Source of the DNA: Bacillus sp. AFS037270
Lineage (GTDB): Bacteria > Bacillota > Bacilli > Bacillales_B > DSM-18226
Assembly (NCBI RefSeq): GCF_002585305.1
Contig: NZ_NUNF01000016.1
Coordinates: 62,001-126,000 of the forward strand
Direction: 5' to 3'
DNA: 64,000 nucleotides
Position numbers and translations under genes: made by a program. The notes below the pieces were generated by a model that saw nothing but the letters and a program-made list of their open reading frames with translations, was not told where the DNA came from and searched no databases. This document shows, in pieces, positions 34,219-43,848 of this stretch (the stretch's first letter is position 1; the number at the start of each line of letters is the position of its first letter).

Positions 34219-34571
34219 GTCGGAGTTGAGAAAGGTGGAAATGCAAACCAGGCTTTTGCACTTGGGGATATCGGGAAATTATAGCAATAGAAGGAAATTT
34301 TTTATTATCTAAAAGGTTAAAGCGAAAGTGAACGAATTCCACTATTCTACCTTTGTCCAAAAACGGAAATTCAGTATGCTTACCATACGAAGGGCATGTT
34401 AGGATAAAAAAAGAGGGCTGAAAAAGGGGATAAACCTTTAGAATGTTAAAATCTATTCCTGCACGCGAAAGTTTCAAGTATAATGAACCATATTCAGATT
34501 ATGCATATGATATTTCTTTGAGAGAAATCCTATAGATAAGCGGGATAAATACAAAAAAATGAGGTTAATAC
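34219..34571 (+). other. Gap with a probable promoter before the helicase gene
   Basis: 353 bp without a supported gene. TATAAT near 34479 is a likely -10 box for the downstream helicase. Very short frames on either strand lack start signals or family resemblance. No terminator with a clear T-run was seen after cblS. Confidence 0.5.
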
Positions 34572-36017
34572 ATGAGTGAAACAAGATTTGAGGGTTTTAA
34601 TTTAAGTGATGAAATAAGAAGATCTTTAGAAGTATTAAAATACGAAGCTCCGACAGAGGTTCAGAGTAAAGTCATTCCATTAGCATTGGCAGATCAAGAT
34701 CTTGTTGTAAAATCTCAAACGGGCAGCGGCAAGACTGCGTCCTTTGGAATTCCTATTTGCGAAATGATTGAATGGGAAGAAAAATTGCCACAGGCCTTAA
34801 TCCTTACACCAACCAGAGAGCTGGCTGTTCAAGTTCGCGAAGACATTACGAATATAGGAAGGTTTAAACGGATCAAAGCAATGGCCGTTTACGGAAAAGA
34901 ACCTTTTACGAAACAAAAAGAAGAATTGAAACAAAAAACTCATGTAGTTGTTGGTACCCCAGGACGTGTTATGGATCATATTGAAAGAGAAACCCTGGTT
35001 TTAGATAAAATAAAGTATCTAATTATAGATGAAGCTGATGAAATGCTTAATATGGGTTTTATCGATGAAGTGGAAGCAATTATAAATCAACTCCCTTTAA
35101 ACAGAGTAACAATGGTATTTTCGGCAACATTACCTAAAGATGTTGAAAATCTCTGCCATAAGTATATGGAAAATCCCATTAATGTCGAGATTGAGGCTGG
35201 CGGGATCACGACGGATACAATTGAACATCGTCTAATCGAAGTGAAGGAAGATGAAAAAATTTCACTCCTGAAAGACGTTACCGTTGTTGAAAATCCAGAC
35301 AGCTGCCTTATTTTTTGCCGAACAAAAGAACACGTCGATACTGTCTATACAGAATTGGAAGAATCCAATTATTCTTGTAAAAGACTCCATGGCGGATTAG
35401 AACAACAAGATCGGTTTGCTGTAATGGATGGTTTTAAAATGGGGAATTTCCGTTATTTAGTTGCCACCGACGTAGCTGCACGAGGAATTGATATTGATAA
35501 TGTGACACTTGTTATCAACTATGATGTTCCAATGGAAAAAGAGAGTTATGTCCACCGGACAGGACGAACCGGCCGTGCAGGTAATGAAGGAAAAGCGATT
35601 ACGTTTACGACACCTTATGAAGGAAAATTCGTTAAAAATATTGAACGGTATATTGGCTTTGAAATACCAAAAATGGATGCACCAAAGCCACATGAAGTTG
35701 CTAGTAAGAAGGCTGCTTTCGAAGAAAAAATCAGCGGCCGACGAGTCGTAAGAAATAATAAGACCGCAAGAATTAACCAAGATATCATGAAACTATATTT
35801 TAGCGGCGGAAAAAAGAAGAAGATTCGAGCGGTTGATTTTGTTGGAACGATTGCGAAAATTCCTGGAGTATCTGCAGATGATATTGGGATTATTACGATC
35901 CAGGATCAAATGTCCTATGTTGATATTCTGAATGGAAAAGGCTCGCTCGTTTTACAAGCTATGGAGAATGCAACCATAAAAGGAAAGAAGTTAAAAGTGA
36001 GTAAAGCCCTTAAATAA
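34572..36017 (+). CDS. dbpA: DEAD-box RNA helicase DbpA (YxiN-type)
   Basis: 481 aa. Helicase motifs occur in order: Q motif '[13 protein letters not shown]', motif I 'SQTGSGKT' (48-55), 'TPTRELAVQ', 'TPGRVMDH', 'IIDEADEML', 'FSATLP' and '[10 protein letters not shown]'. Residues about 405-481 form the DbpA RNA-binding domain ('[20 protein letters not shown]', '[15 protein letters not shown]'), which recognises hairpin 92 of 23S rRNA. It therefore acts in late assembly of the large ribosomal subunit. It is monocistronic, with a terminator just downstream. Confidence 0.93.
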   Translation: MSETRFEGFNLSDEIRRSLEVLKYEAPTEVQSKVIPLALADQDLVVKSQTGSGKTASFGIPICEMIEWEEKLPQALILTPTRELAVQVREDITNIGRFKRIKAMAVYGKEPFTKQKEELKQKTHVVVGTPGRVMDHIERETLVLDKIKYLIIDEADEMLNMGFIDEVEAIINQLPLNRVTMVFSATLPKDVENLCHKYMENPINVEIEAGGITTDTIEHRLIEVKEDEKISLLKDVTVVENPDSCLIFCRTKEHVDTVYTELEESNYSCKRLHGGLEQQDRFAVMDGFKMGNFRYLVATDVAARGIDIDNVTLVINYDVPMEKESYVHRTGRTGRAGNEGKAITFTTPYEGKFVKNIERYIGFEIPKMDAPKPHEVASKKAAFEEKISGRRVVRNNKTARINQDIMKLYFSGGKKKKIRAVDFVGTIAKIPGVSADDIGIITIQDQMSYVDILNGKGSLVLQAMENATIKGKKLKVSKALK

Positions 36018-36028
36018 TTAAACCCAGC

Positions 36029-36060
36029 AAGGACGATATGCCACACATAATCGTCCTTTT
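36029..36060 (+). terminator. Rho-independent terminator of dbpA
   Basis: AAGGACGAT (36029-36037) pairs with ATCGTCCTT (36050-36058), ending in TTTT. Confidence 0.85.
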
Positions 36061-36194
36061 AGTTATTCTGGAATGTACCAAAAATTCAATGTTGTAGATT
36101 TAGACAACAGAAGAGAATACTAGTATGTCATTTAGAAGAATCCGTTCAATTCTGGAATTTTTATTATATAATAAGAAGAAGCCTCCAAAAGGGA

Positions 36195-36223
36195 CAAGGC
36201 ACCTTATTAAATAAGGTGCCTTG
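36195..36223 (-). terminator. Inverted repeat downstream of the RND transporter gene
   Basis: CAAGGCACCTTAT (36195-36207) and ATAAGGTGCCTTG (36211-36223) form a perfect 13-bp stem with a 3-nt loop 15 bp after the minus-strand stop. The T-run on the minus strand is short (TCCCTTTT), so efficiency is uncertain. Confidence 0.7.
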
Positions 36224-36237
36224 TGGCTGGGGTTAAA

Positions 36238-39200
36238 TCAGCTAATGCTGTTTTCACTTATTGTACTAATGTTTTTTGTTTCTGATTTTTTATGCAACCA
36301 TTCATAAATAATCGGGATGATAATAAAGCTGTTAATTGTTGATGTAACCATACCGCCAATTACCACAATACCGAGTGTTTGAGAAATAACTGTATCAGCA
36401 TTATGAGAAAATGCAAGTGGTATCAACGTAAGGACTGTTGCAGCTGCTGTCATTAAAATCGGTCTAATCCTTGAAAGACTACCACTTAAAACAGCCTCTT
36501 TAATAGGCATTCCTTCTTTTCGATTTCTTTCAATTTTGTCAATTAAGACAATACCGTTTGTTACAACAATACCAGTAAGCATTAGAATACCTATTAATGC
36601 TGCTAGATTCCATTCTCCATGGAATAAAATGAGCACAATGACTACACCACTCAAAGCAAGCGGAATGCTTAAAAGTACAGCTAATGGTGCTCTCCATCCT
36701 TTGAAGATAGAAGAAGTGATGAGTAATACTAAAAGGATAGAAAATGCAACAGCAAGAGACATATCGAAAATCATTTGTTTTACTTGTTCAGTGATTCCTC
36801 CTAAAGAATAGGTTACATCTTTCGGAAGTTTCAGGCTGCTTAGAGCTTTGTCTGCTTGGCTTGACACTTTACTAATATCATTAGATGTAATCTGTGCTGT
36901 GACAAGAGAGAATGGTTGACCATCTCGTTCGCTAATCGTTGAAGCAGACTGATCTTTTGTAATTTTGGCTATTTGGTCAAAACGGACCATTTCACCATTA
37001 TTCCCATTAAACGTTTCCGCAGATAAAGATGCTAAAACATCGTCAGCAGTGGCATTTAAGGTAATCGTTGAATTGGTTCCAGTAGCAATTTGATCTAAAT
37101 ATTGGTCGACAGGAAGGGCTTTATGATCAACTGTGATTGTTGCGTCCTTAGATAAAGACATGTAACGATTAACAACAGTCAAAATGTCTGTAACTTTAAC
37201 CCCTTTTTCTTCAATTGCTTTTTGGTCAAATGTAACCCTGTATTTTGGTGAACCATTAGTTAAATCTACTTTTCCATCGACACTTAGGTTCGCAATTTTT
37301 GATAAGTTAGTTCTTGCTTCTTGAGCTACTTGATCCAAAGTTGCTTGGTCCGAACCGGTAAACAGGATCCGCATTTGTGAATCATCACCGGATATGTTCT
37401 GGCTTGTTACGGTATAAATAACGTTTTTAGATAGTGATGGAAGTTGAGTTTGTAATTGTTTAATAACAGAATCAGCATCCTTGTCGTTTTTCAACACAAC
37501 AGAAAGGTTAGCGACATTAGGATAGGTGATAAAGCCGCCGCCTTGGTCAAAAACATCATCACTTTGTGGTGTCATGGTAGAACCAAAATTAGCTGAATAC
37601 GCATCAACTTTTGAATTAGATTTTAACGTTTTTTCGATTTTTTGTACTTCAGAGTCTACTTGAATTAACGTACTCCCTTTTGGCAATTCTGCTTTAATGG
37701 CAATTTGTCCAATTTTGGCACTAGGCAACAAGCTTACTGGAAGGAAAGCAGAATAGGTACCAGCAGCTAAGAACACTAAGATAGAACCAATAATCATTGC
37801 CTTTTTATGTTTAAAAGCAGATTGCAAGATTGGTTTCATTTTTGAATCGAGTTTGACCGTTTGTTTTTCCCCGTTTCCACCTTTCCAACCCATAAAAGCG
37901 AGAGCAGGGATGACAAGCATCGCAACAAAGAATGAAATGATTAAAGCAATTACGACTGACCAGGCGAATCCGCTGTAAGATGCACTGATTACTCCGCCAA
38001 CAAAGGCAATCGGAATATAAACCGCAATTGTTGTTAACGTCGAACCCAATATCGCAGGAATCATTTCTGTTACAGCTGATGCCAGAATGGAAAGCAGAGG
38101 TTTATTTTTCGATTCTTCTCGCTTTCGATACATGTTGTCTAAGATAACAATGGAATCATCGACAATACGACCCATGGCTACAATTAAACCTGAAACAGTT
38201 AAAATATTTAACGTGATACCCATTGCCTTTAAGAAAGCCGTTGTTGCTAACAATGAAATTGGCAGTGAAATGGCAATTAATAATGTGCTTCTTACATTTC
38301 GGAAAAAGAAGAACACGCAAATCATGGAGAATAAGCAGCCAAGTAATCCTTCACGAACTAATCCGAAAAGAGAGCTGTTTAATTCTTTTTCCCGGTCAAG
38401 TAAAACTTTGAAAGACACATCTTTTGAATTTACTGTATCCAAATGAAGATGTGAAACACGGTCCTTTACTTGTTCTGCAACATCCGTGATATTGGCTGAT
38501 GGTGTCTTGATAACATTTAAGGTAACACTTGGTGCTCCGTTTGTTCTTGAGACGGTTTTTAAGTCATTTAATGAATGAGTGATGGTCCCAAACGCTGAAA
38601 CAGGAATTACTTTTCCTTCCTTATTCTTAATTGTTGCGTTTTCCATTTGCTGTTCTGTTAATGGTAACCCATCGAATGATACTGGAATTGATAATTGGTT
38701 GTTTACAATATTTCCTTGAGGCATGGATGGAACAGCTAACGCAAATGATTTATTTACATCATCCAATGTTAAGCCATTTTTCACTAGGTCTTTCATTCGG
38801 ACAGTTAATACATATCCATCCTTTGCTCCACCAACTACGGATACATCCGATACACCTGGCACAGATTTTAATTGTTTCACAATTTCCTGTGTGGCAGTTG
38901 AACGTAATGTTTGTTCATCTAATTTTGAACTTGTTACGCTATAAGTCAAAATTGGGAAAGAACTAGTTGTTAATCGTGTTACGGACGGAGTGCTTGTAAT
39001 GGTTGTCGGAAGATCAGCATTTGCCAACGCTTTATTTACTTGGTCCTCGGCTTGCTTCATATCTGTATTCATCGGAAAATACAAACTCATAAATAATCCA
39101 CCGTCATAAGAAGTCGTTTCAACATTGGACAATCCATCCACTGTTTTGACTGCACTTGCCAGATTATCGGTTACTTGTTGTTTTACTTGTACAGCTTGAT

Positions 39201-39363
39201 ACCCTGGCACTCGCATACTAACTGAAAGGGTCGTATTGTTAATTCCAGGCAAATAATCTCTTTGCATCTGGTATGCAGATATACCTCCCCAAGCCAAAAT
39301 AATAACAACACACACAATCATAAGAATGGCTCTTTGCATGGTTGCCTCTACTAATTTTTTCAT
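36238..39363 (-). CDS. RND-family efflux transporter (SwrC/AcrB-type)
   Basis: 1041 aa. Typical RND layout: helix 1 near residues 12-30, a large outer loop with porter repeats, helices 2-6 around 'GLIVAMGRIVDDSIVILDN' (the proton-relay helix 4 with adjacent Asp residues), a second loop and helices 8-12 ('GILMLTGIVVTNGIVLIDK'). It resembles the Gram-positive SwrC/YerP exporter linked to surfactin and lipid-type antimicrobials. ATG 39363 is preferred: AAAGGA lies 12 nt upstream, whereas it abuts ATG 39375. It diverges from the phosphatidyltransferase gene across a region holding a phased TTAA box. Confidence 0.88.
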   Translation of the reverse strand: MKKLVEATMQRAILMIVCVVIILAWGGISAYQMQRDYLPGINNTTLSVSMRVPGYQAVQVKQQVTDNLASAVKTVDGLSNVETTSYDGGLFMSLYFPMNTDMKQAEDQVNKALANADLPTTITSTPSVTRLTTSSFPILTYSVTSSKLDEQTLRSTATQEIVKQLKSVPGVSDVSVVGGAKDGYVLTVRMKDLVKNGLTLDDVNKSFALAVPSMPQGNIVNNQLSIPVSFDGLPLTEQQMENATIKNKEGKVIPVSAFGTITHSLNDLKTVSRTNGAPSVTLNVIKTPSANITDVAEQVKDRVSHLHLDTVNSKDVSFKVLLDREKELNSSLFGLVREGLLGCLFSMICVFFFFRNVRSTLLIAISLPISLLATTAFLKAMGITLNILTVSGLIVAMGRIVDDSIVILDNMYRKREESKNKPLLSILASAVTEMIPAILGSTLTTIAVYIPIAFVGGVISASYSGFAWSVVIALIISFFVAMLVIPALAFMGWKGGNGEKQTVKLDSKMKPILQSAFKHKKAMIIGSILVFLAAGTYSAFLPVSLLPSAKIGQIAIKAELPKGSTLIQVDSEVQKIEKTLKSNSKVDAYSANFGSTMTPQSDDVFDQGGGFITYPNVANLSVVLKNDKDADSVIKQLQTQLPSLSKNVIYTVTSQNISGDDSQMRILFTGSDQATLDQVAQEARTNLSKIANLSVDGKVDLTNGSPKYRVTFDQKAIEEKGVKVTDILTVVNRYMSLSKDATITVDHKALPVDQYLDQIATGTNSTITLNATADDVLASLSAETFNGNNGEMVRFDQIAKITKDQSASTISERDGQPFSLVTAQITSNDISKVSSQADKALSSLKLPKDVTYSLGGITEQVKQMIFDMSLAVAFSILLVLLITSSIFKGWRAPLAVLLSIPLALSGVVIVLILFHGEWNLAALIGILMLTGIVVTNGIVLIDKIERNRKEGMPIKEAVLSGSLSRIRPILMTAAATVLTLIPLAFSHNADTVISQTLGIVVIGGMVTSTINSFIIIPIIYEWLHKKSETKNISTISENSIS

Positions 39364-39503
39364 TGTAACACCCATTCCTTTCGCTTTGACCCCAATGTCC
39401 TTTGGCAGCTTTAGAAAATCTTTAATAGTTTAAAAATGATACTGCTATTCAAAACTGGGTAAACTAAGTATATAAAAGGAAACTTTTCGTTCTATGAATA
39501 AAT

Positions 39504-39522
39504 CCTTAAGAATTCCTTAAGA
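39504..39522. promoter_or_regulatory. TTAA-N7-TTAA phased direct repeat (site 1)
   Basis: TTAA at 39506 and 39517, 11 bp apart, within TCCTTAAGAAT/TCCTTAAGATG. It lies between the divergent RND exporter and phosphatidyltransferase genes. Direct repeats spaced by one helical turn are the usual binding pattern of OmpR-type response regulators such as the one encoded at 41628. Confidence 0.6.
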
Positions 39523-39585
39523 TGCCAAATGAATATTGTTTTTATGACGAACCTCAAGATGTTCGGCGTAAGGGGGGGGGGGAAT

Positions 39586-40080
39586 ATGTTGTTTAATCAG
39601 ATAGTAAAAAATGTACCCAATTTATTTACGATCGGAAATTTATTATGCGGTGTTCTTTCCATTACTTCTAATATGAGTGGCTTTTTGGAATTAGCCTCCG
39701 TTTTCATTTTCTTTTCAGCTGTATTAGATCTTCTTGATGGAAGGGTTGCTAGAAAATTAAAAGTGAACAGTGAATTTGGAGTAGAATTAGATTCCTTGGC
39801 TGACATTGTTAGTTTTGGAGTTGCTCCGGCACTTTTATTTCATTCAATCGCAGCCCCCTCTATTTTAACTTCTTTAGCATTTATCCTTTTCCCAACGATG
39901 GGGGCATTAAGATTGGCTAAGTTTAGTGTTAAACCAACCATTGGGTATTTTAAAGGATTACCTATTCCAGCTGCCGGACTGCCATTGGCTGGTATGGGAT
40001 TCTTTTTATATAGCAATGCATGGATTACCTTAATTCTCGCACTTTTAATGGTAAGTCCCATTAGAGTAAAAAAGCTTTAA
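39586..40080 (+). CDS. pssA: CDP-alcohol phosphatidyltransferase, phosphatidylserine synthase-like
   Basis: 164 aa with four or more helices. The CDP-alcohol motif D-G-x2-A-R-x8-G-x3-D-x3-D is complete: Asp51, Gly52, Ala55, Arg56, Gly65, Asp69, Asp73. 'PNLFTIGNLLCGVLSI' is typical of bacterial type II PssA, which makes phosphatidylserine from CDP-diacylglycerol and serine. ATG 39586 directly follows an 11-G run acting as ribosome binding site; the frame is also open from ATG 39529, which would put the G run inside the coding part. It is followed by a strong terminator. The context is envelope stress genes. Confidence 0.85.
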   Translation: MLFNQIVKNVPNLFTIGNLLCGVLSITSNMSGFLELASVFIFFSAVLDLLDGRVARKLKVNSEFGVELDSLADIVSFGVAPALLFHSIAAPSILTSLAFILFPTMGALRLAKFSVKPTIGYFKGLPIPAAGLPLAGMGFFLYSNAWITLILALLMVSPIRVKKL

Positions 40081-40095
40081 TTTTATCTCCCTTAT

Positions 40096-40136
40096 AAAAA
40101 AGCTAGTAACCTTTTCGAAAGGGTTTAGCTTTTTTA
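40096..40136 (+). terminator. Rho-independent terminator after pssA-like gene
   Basis: AAAAAGCTA and AACC pair with GGTT and TAGCTTTTT around TTTTCGAAA, followed by a T-run. Strong and possibly bidirectional. Confidence 0.88.
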
Positions 40137-40162
40137 TTTTATCCATAAACCTTTTGGTTCGC

Positions 40163-40188
40163 TTAAAACATGATTAAGAATTCATTAA
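40163..40188. promoter_or_regulatory. Three TTAA boxes phased at 11 bp (site 2)
   Basis: TTAA at 40163, 40174 and 40185, each exactly 11 bp apart, within AAAACATGATTAAGAATTCA. They lie about 105 bp upstream of the DedA-PAP2/two-component operon, suggesting autoregulation. Confidence 0.6.
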
Positions 40189-40291
40189 CATAGAAAATGA
40201 ATGCATTTATCATGATAAATTGTATGTAGATTTATAGATGGAAGAGTTCTTAAACGTTAGTTTCTTTTTTTAAACAGATGGGGGCATTTTT

Positions 40292-41563
40292 ATGTCATAC
40301 TTAATAACTTTATTTGAACAGCACAGTTATCTAATTCTATTTTTAGGAATCTTTCTAGAACTCATGGCTCTGCCTATTTCAGGTGAATTTTTAATGAGCT
40401 ACGCTGGTTATTTTGTATTTCAGGGAAAAATGAATTATATTTTGGCACTCTTCACAGTCTTTGTATCAGGTGGTGTTGGTATTACCGTAACGTATTGGAT
40501 TGGTAAGGCAGGAGGATATAAACTAATCGAAAAATACGGGAAGTATATTCACCTAGGGCCAGAAAGATATAAAAAAACAGCCGCATGGTTTGAACGATCA
40601 GGCAGTAAATTGTTGGTCTTTGCTTATTTCATTCCAGGAATTAGACATTTCACAGGTTATATTTCTGGGATTTCTAAAATGCCTTTTCGCAAATTTATTC
40701 TACCTGCATATACAGGTTCATTTTTATGGGGATTTTGTTTTATTACTCTTGGAAAAGTATTGGGACCTCGCTGGGAGGTTTTTCATCAAGCTGCAAGTAA
40801 ATATATCATAATTTTTATTATTGGATTAGCGGTATTAATAGTTGGGTATTTGGCTTATCGGTTTTATAAAGTTCCAATTAAAAACTTATTTATTGATTTA
40901 ATTAAATGGTTAACGAATCGACTAAAAACTATAAGAAAAACAGAATTCTTTCTTATTTTTCTCACTTTAGTTTTAATCGGTATGGTGACCTTGATGCTGG
41001 GAATGGCTCAAGACTATTTATATAATGAGTTTACTCAGTTTAATGAAATTGCTGAATATATCGTCAAATCAGCCGTTTATATGTACTGGATGAAAGGATT
41101 TTTCGTATTTCAAACCCCAATGGCGATTGCGTCCATCATTGCAATAACCATCATCCGGATTTGGAGAAAGGGCCGGAACAGAGTGTTAGAGTATCTTCTA
41201 CTCATCGTGTCAATTTTAGGAGCAAGGTTGTTTCATGAATCAGTTATGCAGATTTTTTCCTATTTCCAATCAATAGGGTTTGTTGGGAAATTTCACTCCG
41301 CAAATTTTCCTGATATAAATGCTACTATTATAATAATTATTTATGGAACATGCATATTCTTACTTGTCCGTCATACGAAAAATCATTATATGTCCATAAT
41401 TGTTCCTTTATTTGGGTTACTATTATTAATAGGGTTAACGATTGTAAATATTGCATCGACCGATTTACTACCAAGTGACATTTTGGGTGGATATGTATAT
41501 GGAAGTGTCTGGATATTTTTTAACTTCTTGTTGTTTGAAATGTTACGACTTGTATTGGAATAG
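40292..41563 (+). CDS. DedA-family protein fused to a PAP2-like domain lacking catalytic residues
   Basis: 423 aa, all membrane. Residues 1-200 are a DedA/SNARE-associated domain: 'ELMALPISGEFLMSYAGY' with Glu32 and 'FIPGIRHFTGYISG' with Arg118, the conserved charged pair thought to move phospholipids. Residues about 215-423 have the helix pattern of PAP2 lipid phosphatases, but 'PSGH' is replaced by 'NFPDINAT' (339-345) and the second His motif (HWPSD) by 'LLPSDILGGYVYG' (392-404). Catalytic Ser and both His are gone, so this half can hardly be a phosphatase; it may sense or bind a lipid (inference). ATG 40292 follows GATGGGGGCA. The regulator gene follows 64 bp later. Confidence 0.82.
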   Translation: MSYLITLFEQHSYLILFLGIFLELMALPISGEFLMSYAGYFVFQGKMNYILALFTVFVSGGVGITVTYWIGKAGGYKLIEKYGKYIHLGPERYKKTAAWFERSGSKLLVFAYFIPGIRHFTGYISGISKMPFRKFILPAYTGSFLWGFCFITLGKVLGPRWEVFHQAASKYIIIFIIGLAVLIVGYLAYRFYKVPIKNLFIDLIKWLTNRLKTIRKTEFFLIFLTLVLIGMVTLMLGMAQDYLYNEFTQFNEIAEYIVKSAVYMYWMKGFFVFQTPMAIASIIAITIIRIWRKGRNRVLEYLLLIVSILGARLFHESVMQIFSYFQSIGFVGKFHSANFPDINATIIIIIYGTCIFLLVRHTKNHYMSIIVPLFGLLLLIGLTIVNIASTDLLPSDILGGYVYGSVWIFFNFLLFEMLRLVLE

Positions 41564-41627
41564 TATTGAATGGAAAATGGGGAAATAAGGAGCAAAATGA
41601 TCTACAGAAGAGGGGGATGAGCAGGAA

Positions 41628-42338
41628 GTGAAAACACATATACTCGTAATAGAGGATGAAACTCAGATTGCTCGCGTCTTAAAAGTGGAATTAGAGTATG
41701 AGGGTTATCAAGTAACAGTAGAACATGACGGTAAAGCAGGATTAGAAACCGCTTTGCATTCCGAATTTGACTTAATTTTGTTAGATGTTATGTTACCAGG
41801 GTTAAGTGGAATCGAGGTACTAAGGAGATTAAGAAAGGAAAACAGAAAGATTCCTGTTATTCTTTTAACAGCTCGTAATACTACATTTGATAAAGTAGCG
41901 GGATTGGATCAGGGAGCTAATGACTATGTAACAAAACCTTATGAAATTGAAGAATTATTAGCCCGAATACGTGCCATTATTCGCAATTATCCTAATAAAG
42001 TAGAATCAAAGAAAGAAGAGTCCTTATTGACAGTAGCCGACCTGATCATAAATCTGGATTCACGAGAAGTAATAAGGGATGGAAAAACGATTTCGTTAAC
42101 ACCGAAGGAATACGACTTCTTGGTTTATTTAGTAATGAACAAAAATAAAGTAGTTACACGGGAGAATATCATATTAAACGTTTGGGGATATGAATATGAG
42201 GGCGAAACCAACGTAATTGATGTCTTTATAACACACCTAAGGAGAAAAATGGATGAAGGATTTTCTACCCATCTAATCACCACCGTTAGAGGGGTTGGTT
42301 TTACTATAAAGGAGAAAACGGATGAAGATCACGACTAA
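41628..42338 (+). CDS. OmpR-family response regulator
   Basis: 236 aa. Receiver domain with Asp9/Glu10 ('VIEDE'), phosphoacceptor Asp53 ('LLLDVMLPG'), Thr in 'LLTARNTT' and Lys of 'VTKPYE', followed by a winged-helix DNA-binding domain ('LTPKEYDFLVYLVMNKNKVV', 'HLRRKMDE', 'TVRGVGF'). It starts with GTG 41628 behind AGGGGGATGAGCAGG; no better ATG fits. The kinase gene overlaps its end by 17 nt. Phased TTAA boxes near neighbouring genes are candidate binding sites. Confidence 0.92.
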   Translation: MKTHILVIEDETQIARVLKVELEYEGYQVTVEHDGKAGLETALHSEFDLILLDVMLPGLSGIEVLRRLRKENRKIPVILLTARNTTFDKVAGLDQGANDYVTKPYEIEELLARIRAIIRNYPNKVESKKEESLLTVADLIINLDSREVIRDGKTISLTPKEYDFLVYLVMNKNKVVTRENIILNVWGYEYEGETNVIDVFITHLRRKMDEGFSTHLITTVRGVGFTIKEKTDEDHD

Positions 42339-43695
42339 GATTAATCTTTTAACAACGGTCTGGATGCTTTGCATCTTAATGCTCATTAATTTTGTGGTCT
42401 ACTTTTTATTTATGAAAACAACAGTAAATATGGAAGAAAATGTCCTTTTTCAAAAGGCAGAAGATATTGTAACAGACATCCATCCAAATTCATCCTCTAG
42501 TTATGTTGAATTAAAATTAAAAGATTATTTAACTGACCATTCCTATATTAGGATCATACAACCGAAAAACAAGGTGATTCATGAAGTAACCAATGATCAG
42601 AAGCTCTTAAAAAAAATTAAGGGAAAATACACGAAGTCAAAGCAGTCACAAACACGTTTGATTTCGGCAGAAAATGGGGAAGAAGAAGTATTAGTTGTTA
42701 GAATCCCGATTAAAACGGGAAACTTTGGGAGCTTGGAAATTGGTGAACGGTTAACAGGTCTAGAAACGAGAAAAGAACTCCTTCGTGGGATTTTAGGGTT
42801 TTGTACCATTTTAGCAACTATATTGTCCTTACTTGGAGGTAGATGGTTAGCTAGTATGATCATGAGACCCATTTCTAATATGATAAAAACCATGGAGGAG
42901 ATTGAAAAGAGCGGTGTGCCTAAAAAGATAATTATACAAAATGAAACCAGGGATGAACTGCAAACAATGGCAAGTACATTTAATCGGATGATCGATAGGC
43001 TCCAAGAAAATTTGGCGAAGCAATCACAGTTTGTTTCTGATGCATCACATGAATTAAAAACGCCTCTAACCATCATTAAAAGTTATGCAAATATATTAAG
43101 AAGGCAGGGGTTAGAAAATAAAGATATGGCCGAAGAAGCCATCCACGCCATTCATTCAGAGGCAACAAGAATACAAAAAATGACTGAAACTTTTCTAGAC
43201 CTAACTAACTTAGAGAAAGAAAATGTATTAGAAAGGAATAAAGTTGATTTAGTATCTTTATCCGAAAGCATTCTAAAACAACTTAAAGATGTATATAAAA
43301 GAGAAATAATACTGCATTTTGAGGAAAATCCAATCACTATTTTTGCAGATGAATTAAAGATAAAGCAGGTAATTATTATCTTGCTTGATAATGCGATTAA
43401 ATATAGCAATGACAAAATTGAAGTCTTCTTAAAAAGGAACCAACAACATGCCAAAATCCTTATAAAAGATTATGGTATTGGAATCCCAGAGAAAGAAATA
43501 GTTAATATTTTTGAACGGTTTTACAGAGTGGATAAAGCAAGAAGCCGAGAAACCGGAGGTCATGGATTGGGTCTCCATATTGCAAAAAGTATTATAAAAC
43601 TTCATAAAGGCGACATTAAAATTAAAAGCAAAGAAGGATTAGGGACGAAAGTTGAATTGTTTTTACCCATTAACAATGAAAATGTTGAAGAGTAA
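42322..43695 (+). CDS. Sensor histidine kinase (two-helix, HAMP)
   Basis: 457 aa. Helices at about 12-30 and 154-172 enclose an outer sensor part of some 120 residues. A HAMP domain follows (about 175-230), then the phosphoacceptor His243 in 'SDASHELKTPLT', and an HATPase_c domain with N box 'LLDNAIKYS', G1 'DYGIGIPEKE', F box 'FERFY' and G2 'GGHGLGLHIAK'. ATG 42322 has AAGGAG 7 nt upstream and overlaps the regulator gene. The layout resembles the ArlS/YkoH group. The signal is unknown; the DedA-PAP2 neighbour points to membrane lipids or envelope stress. Confidence 0.92.
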   Translation: MKITTKINLLTTVWMLCILMLINFVVYFLFMKTTVNMEENVLFQKAEDIVTDIHPNSSSSYVELKLKDYLTDHSYIRIIQPKNKVIHEVTNDQKLLKKIKGKYTKSKQSQTRLISAENGEEEVLVVRIPIKTGNFGSLEIGERLTGLETRKELLRGILGFCTILATILSLLGGRWLASMIMRPISNMIKTMEEIEKSGVPKKIIIQNETRDELQTMASTFNRMIDRLQENLAKQSQFVSDASHELKTPLTIIKSYANILRRQGLENKDMAEEAIHAIHSEATRIQKMTETFLDLTNLEKENVLERNKVDLVSLSESILKQLKDVYKREIILHFEENPITIFADELKIKQVIIILLDNAIKYSNDKIEVFLKRNQQHAKILIKDYGIGIPEKEIVNIFERFYRVDKARSRETGGHGLGLHIAKSIIKLHKGDIKIKSKEGLGTKVELFLPINNENVEE

Positions 43696-43766
43696 TGTTC
43701 TTTAATACCAATATAAAAGTGAAGTAGTCCGACTAATCCGGAAGAATAGGTAAAGATTCTTATAAA

Positions 43767-43781
43767 TTAATTGTGGATTAA
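43767..43781. promoter_or_regulatory. TTAA-N7-TTAA phased direct repeat (site 3)
   Basis: TTAA at 43767 and 43778, 11 bp apart (TTAATTGTGGATTAA), located 68 bp before the MFS transporter start. Same spacing as sites at 39506 and 40163. Confidence 0.5.
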
Positions 43782-43848
43782 CACTACTTCAAAATAGGAT
43801 AATTGCTGTTTTAACATCTATTTTCTATAAAGTTATTAGAGGTGAATG

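Noticed and set aside
34133..34477. A 114-codon minus-strand frame after cblS
   Set aside because: It overlaps the 3' end of cblS antisense, has no ribosome binding site and no family resemblance.
43786..43848. A second TTAAC-like box before the MFS gene
   Set aside because: The spacing to the TTAA pair at 43767/43778 is not a multiple of 11 bp, so it was not counted as part of the array.
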